Source: Pogonophryne albipinna (taxonomy: Eukaryota; Chordata; Actinopteri; Perciformes; Artedidraconidae). From it: a stretch of 64,000 bases of DNA. Both the position numbers and the translations under genes were made by a program. Positions 18,152 through 29,225 of the stretch are shown here, piece after piece; within the stretch, counting starts at the first letter, position 1, and each line of letters opens with the position of its first letter. The notes under the pieces are model-generated. The model was not told the DNA's origin. It saw nothing but the letters and a program-made list of their open reading frames with translations, and ran no database searches. Where the stretch lies: assembly GCA_028583405.1 (NCBI GenBank), contig CM053263.1, positions 4,755,804 through 4,819,803 of the forward strand, in the 5' to 3' direction.

Positions 18152-18991
18152 CACTGAACAAAAATATAAACGCAACACTTTTGTTTTTGCTCCCATTTTT
18201 CATGAGATGAACTCAAAGATCTAAAATATTTTCTATATACACAAAATAACCATTTCTCTCAAATATTGTTCACAAATCTGAAAAAATCTGTGATAGTGAG
18301 CACTTCTCCTTTGCCGAGATAATCCATCCCACCTCACAGGTGTGGCATATCAAGATGCTGATTAGACAGCATGATTATTGCACAGGTGTGCCTTAGGCTG
18401 GCCACAATAAAAGGCCACTCTGAAACGTGCAGTTTTGCTTTATTGGGGGGGTCTGGGGGGGTCCGAAAACCAGTCAGTGTCTGGTGTGAGGGGTAAGATT
18501 AGGGTTAGGGGTAGGGTTAGGGGTAGGGTTAGGGTAATGTTGTGAATCGAGTTGCCCATGGTGGTGGGGTTATGGTATGGGCAGGCGTATGTTATGGACG
18601 ACGAACACAGGCCACTCGATTCACAACATTACCCTAACCCTAACCCTACCCCCTCACACCAGATACAGACTGGTTTTCGGACCCCCCCAGACCCCCCCAA
18701 TAAAGCAAAACTGCTCGTTTCAGAGTGGCCTTTTATTGTGGCCAGTCTAAGGCACACCTGTGCAATAATCATGCTGTCTAATCAGCATCTTGATATGCCA
18801 CACCTGTGAGGTGGGATGGATTATCTCGGCAAAGGAGAAGTGCTCACTATCACAGATTTTTTCAGATTTGTGAACAATATTTGAGAGAAATGGTTATTTT
18901 GTGTATATAGAAAATGTTTTAGATCTTTGAGTTCATCTCATGAAAAATGGGAGCAAAAACAAAAGTGTTGCGTTTATATTTTTGTTCAGTG
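18152..18991. mobile_element. Palindromic Tc1/mariner-type element with telomere-like repeats in both arms
   Basis: TA dinucleotides flank the element (18150-18151, 18992-18993). The arms are 18152-18552 and 18614-18991, near-perfect reverse complements starting CACTGAACAAAAATATAAAC. At the inner end of each arm is a run of TTAGGG/TAGGGG units (about 18492-18535, and CCCTAA at 18631-18652). The left arm has more copies than the right, which explains its extra length. The 61-bp loop (18553-18613), read on the plus strand, gives GLWYGQAYVMDDEHR, which may be a scrap of Tc1 transposase. The arms could form a hairpin of nearly 400 bp. I read it as an internally deleted fold-back derivative; the source of the telomere-like repeats is unknown. 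Confidence 0.88.
18492..18535 (+). repeat. Telomere-like TTAGGG/TAGGGG tract (left arm)
   Basis: Degenerate tandem of TTAGGG and TTAGGGG-type units inside the palindrome's left arm; the right-arm counterpart at 18631-18652 is shorter. Confidence 0.9.
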
Positions 18992-18993
18992 TA

Positions 18994-20269
18994 TAATAAA
19001 TAAACATAATAATATAAATATATGATATGATGAAGTTTCTTACCTTGTTTCTATGGTGACCTATGCATGGAAACAACCTCTGACAACTGTCTTTTTTGTC
19101 TACTTTATGAATGTAAGGTAGCACTTTTATGTTCTAGCATCTAATATTTACTTGAATTCTATAATCCAAGGTAAAAGCAAGGTGAACTATGCTATTAAGA
19201 ATCAAATAAGATTGCATCTGCATGCATAGGAGATGAATATGAATGCATTTTAAAAGGTTAATATAAATGCACTGTTAAATGTCTTAAGTGTTACAAAGTA
19301 TAGGAATATAGGCATGATAATCAGTCTGTGGACAAAGATCTTTATATCTTGGTACAGAATAGACCACAGTGAATGTTCAGTTTGCAGAGAGTTGTTTGCG
19401 GTTGGCTCGGATTAGTTCCGCCTCACAGCATGCACTGAGACCCTCGTCCTGTCATGTGCTTGTGTTTATGCCTGTAGGAATGCTGCAAATCACATAAACA
19501 GGCTAATTTTAGGCTAAATGTGCAGACAGACAAAAGGTCCATTTGAGTCACCCCTCTGACCCCACTCTCCCCTCCTCCCCCCCCCCCCCCCATAACAACG
19601 CGCTCTCCTCTGGGACTCAAACCTTATGGGTATCCACAGTGAGTCTCTGCAAAGACTCAACAGGCTATTTTCTTTATCTGAATTATGTTTATTCTGGTCC
19701 TCGGGGAAAAGCATTTAACTACTGCACCATAATGTTACAATTCAAAATGTTCCACACATTTATCCACGTTGCCCATGCAGAAGTTTAAAGTATTTTCTTG
19801 CCTTTGGAAACAACAGTTGAGCAAACAGTCCTAGCTAGCAAAACCTTAATTTAGATGCGGTTAGTTTACTATGAGATCTACACATCACTGATGTAAAACA
19901 GATTGCACCACACAAACAAGTTCAGCCAACTGCTTTCTTGTTGTTGTGTATCTACATGCATAGGTAAGGGGGTAAGCTCCAGAAAGATCCTATACTGTAA
20001 GACCTTGTGATATGGTTTTCTTCATTCTCTGATGCTGTAACGCTCCCCACAGGAAACATTTCAGTCTCAATCTCATCTAAAACGGAGCTTTGTTGAAATG
20101 CTTTTACATAACCGATTTGTGTCCCTGTTTGTTCAGAAGTTCAGATTTATTTGAGTATTCTTGCCACGAGGATAAGCCGGTCAGCGGTAGGAGATTAAAA
20201 TGCACTAACAGTATATTAAAGAATCAAAGCACATACATTGACTGTAGTTAGTCATTGTGATTCTCCTCG
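18994..20269. other. No gene seen; 15-base C run
   Basis: Contains a homopolymer C run at 19577-19591. Frames around it arise from the run and its reverse and are not genes. Confidence 0.5.
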
Positions 20270-20447
<178 letters not shown>

Positions 20448-20557
20448 TATGATCCTACATCTCTCTTTTTCTCCAGCTCATCACTTCCCCTCTCATTTCA
20501 GTCACACCATCATCCTCTCTCTGGGTCTAATGTACCACCCATAGGCTCTCTTAGACA

Positions 20558-20623
20558 CTCTTCTTCTTCTTCTTCTTCTTCTTCTTCTTCTTCTTCTTCT
20601 TTTTCTTTTTCTTCTTCTTCTTC
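20558..20623. repeat. (TTC)n microsatellite
   Basis: TTC units with a few extra T bases; polypurine on the minus strand, so it could form a triplex. Confidence 0.95.
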
Positions 20624-21766
20624 GCAGCCTTTTCTAATTAACGGCAGAGAAGAAGAAACACTGAGGGAGATTTCCTGGGAATCCCTGCTTAGCTCTAAGA
20701 CAGATGCAGTGCACGCAGAGAAGCACACACACCTCCCTCACACACAGCCAGGCTCATGCAATATGCATGGGCACATGGATAGCACTGTACTGTTCTTTAC
20801 AGGACACATACAGTATGACCTACTTCATATGCAGCACAGCAGACCAAGGAGGTTCCTTTTTATAGAGGTTTTAAAGGGAAACACCTGCTTTTTAAAGGGC
20901 TTTCAGAGCAGCTGAAGTGCACAGATCCATATTAGTGATTGATGGCGGACAGCTAGGCCAAACACAGCAAAACAACAAACATAATCAATCACTCACACTC
21001 TGACAGTTAATATTAGGTCTGCCGAGCGTGCAAAGTGGTCCATCCGGGTGTACAGCCACACAGTGACCTGAGTCAGTGACACTCGTCTGACAGCTCGGGT
21101 CAGATGTGGCACAGCAGAGGTGTACATTATATAACGGTATATTAAAGGGCCACCTACTGACACCTCTGTTTCCGGTGTCGCTGCATCACAAGGTGCGGAA
21201 AATTGGGCAACCAAAGTTTGGAAGGCTCAAGGCAAAGCTTATTATACAAACTGGATTTTCTGGAAAGAACATCCACCTTTGTCACTTTAGCCAGGATTTG
21301 GACGCTCCAGTCACAAGCTGCTCTACTTTTTAACAGATTTTCCAGTTTTCAAGAAATAAAGGTCATATTAGAAAATTGTGCACGTCATTAAAGAAAGTGC
21401 ATTGGTTATTTAATAGGGTGGAGTTCAATTGGTGGATTAATGTATCTGTTGAACATTTTGTATTTTGTTTAATTTTTCTCCAATACCGAACAAATGTGCT
21501 TTTGTAATTCTAATACAGTATGTTTACATTTGTTGATAAATACATTGACCCTTTAAAAAAAAAACTGCAATCTTCACCAGTGTTTGCTAACTAAAGATAT
21601 CATGTTTTTCCTAACATCAACCGTAACATATGCAGATATAAAAGAATATAATAGATAATAGAATCGGAGGGATTAAACCCTCTTTAATGGTCACACATGC
21701 AGAGCACACAGCACACAGTGACATTTGGCCTCTGCTTTTAACCCATCCTAGTACCAGTAGTCTCGT

Positions 21767-22229
21767 ACCTCATTCACACCAACGCAACTCCGGTTCAAGC
21801 TCCGTGCTAGAGCTTCTTTTCAAGCCAAACCGCGCGGAAACCCCTCACAGCTCACACCGACAACAACAACAATGGCCGATTGTGTTGAAGCGCTACTCGT
21901 TTTGGTTTTGCTCTGTCGAAATGAAATGGAAGAAATGGGACGACTTTACGACCAACTTTACAGTCGTTACATGCTACATTCAAAACTGCTTTACAATCGC
22001 AATCATCAACTTCAACGACGATTCCGATTCCCCCTGCCCCTGCCCCCGCCTCGACGTAAGCGTGACGTATGCGGTGCTTTAGCTCTAGCCGGACAATTTG
22101 TTGGTGCTTGAAACCAACCGGATTCCGGAGCTAAGAGGCTGCTCCGCTGCGGTGTGAACAGGAAAACCCGGTGCTTTTCAAGCTCGAGCTCCGAACCCGG
22201 CCCTGAAACACCGTTGGTGTGAATGAGGT
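21767..22229 (+). mobile_element. Unclassified TIR DNA element inside the SINE (463 bp)
   Basis: The ends are inverted repeats: ACCTCATTCACACCAACG at the left and its exact reverse complement at the right. The flanks show an imperfect direct repeat of about 16 bp (TACCAGTAGTCTCGTA at 21752-21767 versus TACTAGGAGTCTAGTA at 22233-22248, 13 of 16 matching), and TA occurs at both junctions. The superfamily is unclear; a PIF/Harbinger origin is possible from the look of the inner frame. The interior is rich in CpG compared with its surroundings. Confidence 0.7.
21872..22111 (+). pseudogene. Small frame inside the TIR element (79 codons)
   Basis: The ATG at 21872 opens MADCVEALLVLVLLCRNEME and the frame ends with a stop at 22109-22111. 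A helical Leu/Glu start is followed by an Arg/His/Gln-rich part and a Pro/Arg cluster (PLPLPPPRRKRDV). Harbinger transposases often begin with this kind of helical, Arg-rich segment. That likeness is weak, and no catalytic motif is present. It is probably the N-terminal relic of an element protein. Confidence 0.35.
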
Positions 22230-22472
22230 ATAGTACTAGGAGTCTAGTACTAGGAGCAGTGGGCAGCTATTGTACAGCGCCCGGGGAGCAATGTGAGTGG
22301 GGGGGAAGGGGGTTGTCTGGTGCCTTGCTCAAGGGCACCAAGGCAGGGCAGGAGGTGAACTGGGAACTCTCCAAGTAGCAGTCCACACTCCATATTTAGG
22401 TCTGTTCGGGGACTTGAACTGGCGACCCTACGGCTCCCAGTCCAAGCCCCTACTGACTGAGCCACTGCCGGA

Positions 22473-23360
<888 letters not shown>

Positions 23361-24433
23361 AAAAGGTTTGCATGGCTCAGCTTTGCAGGTTCGAGCTTCA
23401 TACTGTGACCACACACAGAAAACTGCTGTGTCACCATCCCAGGCAGGCTTATGTAATTCAACACCTGGATGCAGTAAAATAAAAAGTGTGCATCTTTGAA
23501 CTCACACAGGAAAACACTCATAGATATCTCAGTTGTTTCATTTTATCTGGTTTCTGCTGTTATTCGTGTTAATTACGTTTGTGTGGTGGTTCATGGTTTC
23601 CCTTACTAAATATCACCCTTATATCTCCTTTATCTTTGGGACAGTTTTTTGTTTTACTTATTGGTTCTTGCAGGTTTATCTCCTCCGCTTTTCAAACAAA
23701 AAATATTGAAAGTCTATTGGCTAACCGGCCTGCTATGCTCAATAGCTCATTACACAAATGAACACACACATTCAATACAGTGCAGAAAACTAAATAGTTG
23801 GCTTGCTTACTACTTGATAAACAAAGTAAAGTTCGGCCTAAGAATAGTTTCAAAGCAAAAACCATGTTGTTGCCTTAGCTGTACAAGCTTTGTTCTGAAT
23901 GCTAACATTAGCATGATAAGATGATTACAGTCCCGCTACTGGTGTTATTTCGATAGCACATATAATAAAATTGGTGCGATACAGAGAAGATTAGCAAAAA
24001 AAAAAGTAAAGGCATGACATCTAATGGCGCTAATGTTAGCATACTGTTAGCAAAAGCCTGATGTATCTCATTCCTCCCTGCCATCCATTTTTATCAATGA
24101 GACATTGTATTGCAGTGGATTGAATGTTTCTGCATCTCAAAATGCAGAGCTGGATTAAAGCTTTGTTGGTCTTTTTATGGAATTTGTTGACACCGATACA
24201 AATATTAAATACCAGCAGCTTATCCTTTAGTCTTACAGCTCGCATGGTAACCCGGTCATTATTCAGAAGTACCCTGTGATGAACTACAGGACTAAAAAAC
24301 AATCCAACTAATCGTTTTCCACCAATGGACCGGCCTTGCCATCCCATAAAAACTGAGCACAAACAGAAAAAAGCGTACAAAAAGCACTGGTGTTCTGTTC
24401 TAAAACGGGCCTCTGAATCATCAGCAAAACATC

Positions 24434-24456
24434 CCTGGGACTGGGACTGGGACAGC

Positions 24457-24491
<35 letters not shown>

Positions 24492-24513
24492 ACCCACCCC
24501 CCCCCCCCCCCCC
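24434..24513. repeat. Compound simple repeat: CTGGGA x3, (CA)n, CCCA, C-run
   Basis: CTGGGACTGGGACTGGGAC is followed by CA units (24459-24489) and then CCCACCCACCC running into a C homopolymer to 24513. Confidence 0.95.
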
Positions 24514-25021
24514 TCCCTCAGGCTGTGACCCCTCAGTTTCACCCCCCAGCGGTTGTCTGGGAGACAGAGAGCAGACAGAGCAGCCTGTCTAGTTTGCCTG
24601 CTTCAGATCGGAGCAGGAAATCACAGCTGTCACCAAAGACCTTTCCATAGAAAAGAATGAGGACACACACAAAACAGGACAGACAAACACACAATCACAA
24701 AGGTGTGGATACGTGCCAATTCACAGGTGTTCTCTCTCACACACACACACGAATTTGAATGTGACTCAGCATAATCCACAGGGACACTAAGCAGCGAGGA
24801 AGAATGGTGACACGTACAATTTTATCACCGCAAATAAATGTCAGTCCTAAATGGCTCAATGCAAAATGAAATGTTCTTCTTAAGGAGTATTTTTTTGGGT
24901 CCATTTAAATAGAATACTCAATATTTGCTATTTAGCACTGATGACAAAGTGCAGCTGAAGCTAAAAGACATGTCATTAGTTTTGCAGGTGTAAACTAAAT
25001 GGCCAACATTGCCTCCATTAG

Positions 25022-25200
25022 GATAAGATTTACTTTATTGATCCCAATTTGGGATTTTCTTACATCACAGCCGCATGTTAGAACAAGGCATTGCACATAT
25101 TGTGAAAATGAAAAAGTGTAAAAAAATAAACCTAAACGTAAAATGTAAACATCCCAAAATAGAAAATTCTACTGAACTAAAAAGTAAAATATGTATATAT
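25022..25200 (-). repeat. LINE 3'-end remnant, reverse orientation
   Basis: ACTTTATTGATCCCAATTTG is the reverse-oriented 3' end typical of fish Rex1/CR1-type LINE copies. The A-rich remainder to about 25200 fits a decayed 3' UTR. No coding part remains. Confidence 0.45.
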
Positions 25201-27208
25201 TGTATCCATGAAAGATACAAATCTGTAGACCAGCCCCGAATGTTTCCTGGACCTGGATGATCGTATGAAGGTGTGCCTCGGAAATAATCTTTGACATAAT
25301 TCGTGAGTGACCAAACCGTTTGAGACCCACTGAGATAACTTAGACTAAAGTGAACTATCTAAACACTCAGAGAGTCCTTGTTTAGCTCACTGAGCCTCTC
25401 AGTCTGACAGGAGAGCACTCTCCTCCAGCTTGTTGTGGAACAATCAGCTCCTCATGTCCGTTAGTGCAGCTAGTTAACCAGATGCTAACAACACGGTCCC
25501 TGCTGGCACCGGTGCTTGCCTCTGTTGCATTCACTGAACACGGGAAATTACAATCCTGCAGTCCTCTCTAGTGTCATGATGACGTTCAGGTAAAGCACGG
25601 TTAATGTATTATATTATTGAGGGAGAATTGTCCGGAGAAAAAACAAGCCCTGAATGCCCAGGCCAGGCGACGCCACTGCTGTAGACTATCTTTCAATAAA
25701 CACTATGAAGGGCAAAATTGCAGCTCCAAAATGTAAAAGTAGGATATTATTTACATTACGTCTGCAATGAATAGCATATTAAATTAAATATGAATGTCAA
25801 AGTGTCAAGACACTTTAAACAGATGGATGAAGAACGGTTTTAAAAAGGTAAAACCATGCCATGAATAAAAACAGACAAAAAGAGATTTGTAAAATTGTAC
25901 CGAGTGTTACTATGATTGTAGTTTCAGTGAGGAAAAAACAAGTCTCCCTGTCCCAGCAGCTGTGAAACCTGACATCACACCTTCAAAATGTGTATTTGTT
26001 GTAGAATCAGAGAGAAAGGGAAGGTCTGGGCTGTGATGCAGTGCGGTTTAAAAAGTAATGTGTTCCTCCTCTTTCTTTGTGTCTCCCACTTGTCTGCTCA
26101 GCCTTCCATGAACATCCTGCATGCCAACTACCTCGCCGACTGGGCAGCAACCAAGCGTTCATTGAGCAGGAAAACATTTACCGATCCCCCAATCATCAGG
26201 CCGGGGAACGCGTTTTGTAATTTAATTGAGGTTGTGTGACTGGTGCAGCGTGCGTGCGTGTGTGCGTGTGTGCGTGCGTGGAGGCCCATGGGCGTTCTGC
26301 TGCCCTCCCATGCTTGTAGTTGACAGCGGTAGCTATTATCACAACCAGGCAGATGTGTGAGGGACACGGATGACAAAGTGACAGGGAGGAGAGATGTGTG
26401 TGTGATGCAGCACAGAGCAACACACCCTTTGACTCTTCTACCAAATGTAAAAAATCCTTAAGATCTTTATGAGGCAGTGAGCAAGGAGTACGTTGAGTTT
26501 GAACATTGTGAAGCTGCACCAACATCCTAACTTTCTAATCTATCTTTAAGGTTCTCTGTGTAAATATCCTGCCTTCAGTATACAGTATGAGACTAAAACT
26601 TAACGTATCCTTTCTAAAAATATAAATTAGGACATTTAAGGATATATATTTCAAATAAAATATGTGTTGTCCTAAATGACGGTCAAACTTTTCATTATCT
26701 GACAGCATGCATCATACCACACTATTGCTGGTTTCCAGATGATCCCAGCAGTTCATGTTCTGCTTCACAGCGTAAGATTGGACTCTGATGAGCGCTGCTG
26801 CAGATGATCTCATGTTAGGAGTGAATATCTGCTACCACCAGTACAAAAAGGAGAATGGAAAACCATGGTAACAAAGTCAAATTCTGCCTTTTTGCTATTT
26901 TGCATCCCTTTAAAAATCTCTCGTTGTTTCAAAGTCACTGCTGGCTCTTTTGTGCAATTAGTTAAATACAATTCATTCAAGGCGCCATTCGTTTTATCTT
27001 CAGAGCCTTAATTGCCTGTTCAAGCCTTCCTGCAAAGTAAAATATTGTAGGAGTGAGCAGTGGAATAACACTTGTAATCAATTACTTTGTCACTAGAATT
27101 AATGGGAGCGTTAAGTTGCTATCGCCTCATGCTCAGCTTTACAGTAATGGCTTGAAAAAGAAGAGATCTTTGGGGGGCAGGAGGTTATGTGTAGGAACAT
27201 TTCATGCA
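25201..27208. other. No gene seen; short GTGC-rich tract
   Basis: Holds an alternating GTGC/GT tract at 26249-26280. An exon-like frame with an upstream CAG at about 26101 was considered and set aside (see rejected items). Confidence 0.45.
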
Positions 27209-27216
27209 CCATAAAC

Positions 27217-28061
27217 TAGGGATGCACGATATTGGTTTTTTGAAACCGATACCGATACCGATAACTTCCTGCTTCTCAAGACCGATACCGATACCGATAA
27301 CCGATAATAACATAATATATATATATATATTAAATGTACCTGTAGTTTTTGCACACCTGGTGGTAAAAAAAGACTAGTAGTGAGCAAATGACATGAGCAT
27401 TACTACTATGAACAAAACAAAGCCAAGAACAGTTTTGACTCTTCAAAGTGACCATATTTATTTTCCCAAATAAAGTTCTTGCCTTTTTCTAAAGCCTCGT
27501 CGATAGGTAAAAGCCCCGGTGCCTTTGCAGCTGGCTTTGGATTCGCCAATAGTTTAGCAGCGCAGGCGTCTTCGTACGCTTTTAACCCACCATCGTAGCG
27601 ATGGCGATGTTTCAGGTGACTAATCAGGTTGGAAGTATTATAGCTCGTTGCCTTTTTCCCTCCTCGTGGAACTTCTGCATTGCATTTGTTAATACAAATA
27701 GCAAGCGAACTATCTAACTCTGAAACTTTGAAATAGTCCCATACTACCGACGACATGTTTGTTTACTGTCCTGGCTTCACGGCCGCACACCATTTACGTC
27801 ACAGCCAGGCATGAGTTAGGGAGCGCTGGATTTGTGAGAAACTCCCCTCTTCCTAAACCACTAATACCACAGTACTGGCAAAACGGGAGGAGCCGAGTGA
27901 AAAACAAGCGCCCCTCATCCCAATCCACCCACACCGCAGTATTTTTTTCTTTTTTTTACCCAAAAAATATATTGTATATTATCGGGGCTATTAATACTTT
28001 TATCGGGTTTATCGGGATGACGTCATAATTCCTAATATCGGATAATTATCGTGCACCACTA
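27217..28061 (-). mobile_element. Complete short hAT element with BED-finger exon (845 bp)
   Basis: A perfect 8-bp target duplication CCATAAAC flanks it (27209-27216, 28062-28069). The termini TAGGGATGCACGATATT and (reversed) TAGTGGTGCACGATAAT match at 14 of 17 positions. Subterminal CCGATACCGATACCGATAAC repeats lie inside the left end. Only the N-terminal transposase exon is present (27406-27756), so this is a deletion derivative that would need transposase from elsewhere. A sister fragment is at 5444-5819. Confidence 0.95.
27406..27756 (-). pseudogene. hAT transposase N-terminal part with BED zinc finger (116 codons)
   Basis: The frame starts MSSVVWDYFKVSELDSSLAI and ends FLALFCS before a stop. 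Residues 4-52 form a BED-type zinc finger: Trp6, the cysteines at 21 and 25, and the histidines at 47 and 52 (SHLKHRH). The cysteine pair is spaced C-x3-C instead of the usual C-x2-C, which may mark a small insertion. A linker (APGLLPIDEALEKGKNF) follows. The RNase H-like catalytic core is absent. BED fingers bind transposon ends; this piece alone could act as a competitor or repressor, but that is speculation. Confidence 0.85.
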
Positions 28062-28408
28062 CCATAAACACCTTCCGGCACATCACATTTGTTGATGCAT
28101 GACAGGGCCAGGCGTGAAGATGCACCACACAGTTACCCTGATGATTCATAGGCAACAAAGGTATGTGCCAGAGAGGACTCCTCCATAACTGATCAATACA
28201 ATCCCGATGAGCAATGACTCCCACATGACCATCGGCACAGTAGGAGGAGAAAAGCATTGTGGGAGTACTCTGTAGTTATTGCAGGCATTCAGTTGTCTCT
28301 TTAACTACAGATTTGCACCTATCCTGGGGTTAAGTAGCCCAAACAGGTTGAATAAAACAGCATTTCTTTGGGTAAATCTTGGCCTTCATTCTTCCATTTT
28401 GACCTTAA

Positions 28409-28726
28409 CGCAGAGTCCACACGGCGGAGTGCGTTGAAGCTTGCCGGCGGGCGTGTCTGAAGCTCGACCAACAACCAATCACATGAATCTCCCGCCCCGG
28501 ACACACAAGCACGTGGTTTGATTGGCTAGAGCTTTTACTGGCATATGATTTGATTGGCTGACGCTTCCATCGAAGCTTCAAAAGTTGAACATTGCTCAAC
28601 TTTTGAAGCGAGCAAAGCGAAGCAACGCTCCCACAATGCAGTTCGGCAAAGTGTGACGTCACCCCATTCAAAGTGAATGGGCAGAAGCGTTGAAGCTTCA
28701 ACGCACACCGCCGTGTGGACGGGCCG
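28409..28726. mobile_element. PIF/Harbinger-like MITE (318 bp) inserted at a TTAA junction
   Basis: The 3-bp target duplication TAA (28406-28408, 28727-28729) fits the TWA preference of Harbinger. The 34-bp inverted ends match at 29 positions; the shared core is GTCCACACGGCGG followed by TGCGTTGAAGCTT. A second perfect hairpin lies in the middle (28575-28609: 14-bp stem, 7-base loop). No coding frame. It sits exactly on the left TTAA of the element at 28730-29221. Confidence 0.85.
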
Positions 28727-28729
28727 TAA

Positions 28730-29221
28730 AGGTCCCATATACTGTTTTTCATCAATATATTATAGGTCTCAGATATATACAAAACATGTCTCTGAAGTGT
28801 TTGGCTCCAAATACCAAACATATCATTTCATCCCATAATCCCCTCTGTTTCAGCCCTGTTTCAAAAGAGCTGATTCTCTGTCTGTTACTTTAGATGAAAA
28901 TAAGGAGCCCCTCCCCACGCCCCTCTGAGAGAGATTTGGTTCAAAAGAACACAATGGTGCTCTAGGAGGAGATTCAGGTGATAAGGTAGGGGGGGTTACC
29001 TTGGTTGGTTATTGGCTAATGGTTACACAAGCCAAAACATCGTTATGACATCATAAAGTGGCCAAAATCTGATCAGCTCATTTTCAGGTTTTTATATAAA
29101 TGGATCAGGACAAAAAGTGAGCAATCTTTTTTCCTGAAACTTTCAGAATCTCTTTACACAGAGGGGACACATGTTTATGTACAAAGACATGAAACAGTGG
29201 ATTTTTCATAATAGGTGACCT
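28730..29221. mobile_element. TTAA-flanked repeat, piggyBac-like MITE (492 bp)
   Basis: With the Harbinger-like MITE removed, the left edge reads CCTTAAAGGTCCCATAT and the right edge ATAGGTGACCTTTAA. The element therefore begins AGGTCCC, ends GGTGACCT, and is flanked by TTAA on both sides (28405-28408, 29222-29225). TTAA is the piggyBac target. The body (TATTATAGGTCTCAGATATA...) is a sequence I recall as abundant in percomorph genomes. No coding frame. The short imperfect ends leave the superfamily open. Confidence 0.6.
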
Positions 29222-29225
29222 TTAA

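Larger units (their letters stand above)
21660..22472 (-). mobile_element. tRNA-derived SINE, interrupted by another element
   Basis: On the minus strand the head reads GGCAGTGGCTCAGTCAGTAG and later GGTCGCCAGTTCAAGTCCCC. These fit the pol III A box (TGGCTCAGTCAGTAGG) and B box (GTTCAAGTCC). A core with GCCCTTGAGCAAGGCACC follows, a motif I know from fish SINEs. The tail (minus strand, near 21735-21660) contains GTGTGACCATTAAAG. The SINE is split by the TIR element at 21767-22229; the remaining parts total about 350 bp, a plausible SINE length. Confidence 0.7.

Noticed and set aside
18492..18652. Chromosome end or telomere fusion point
   Set aside because: The telomere-like tracts lie symmetrically inside a TA-flanked transposon, so they came with the element; a fusion would not give this symmetry with TA flanks.
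22410..22472. tRNA gene
   Set aside because: A and B boxes are present, but the fold is degenerate and it is joined to a SINE core and tail, so it is a SINE head.
25988..26239. Exon-like sequence after TTGTCTGCTCAG near 26101 (PSMNILHANYLADWAATKRS)
   Set aside because: No donor at a sensible place on the plus strand, a stop soon after, no family match, and the host gene here runs on the other strand.
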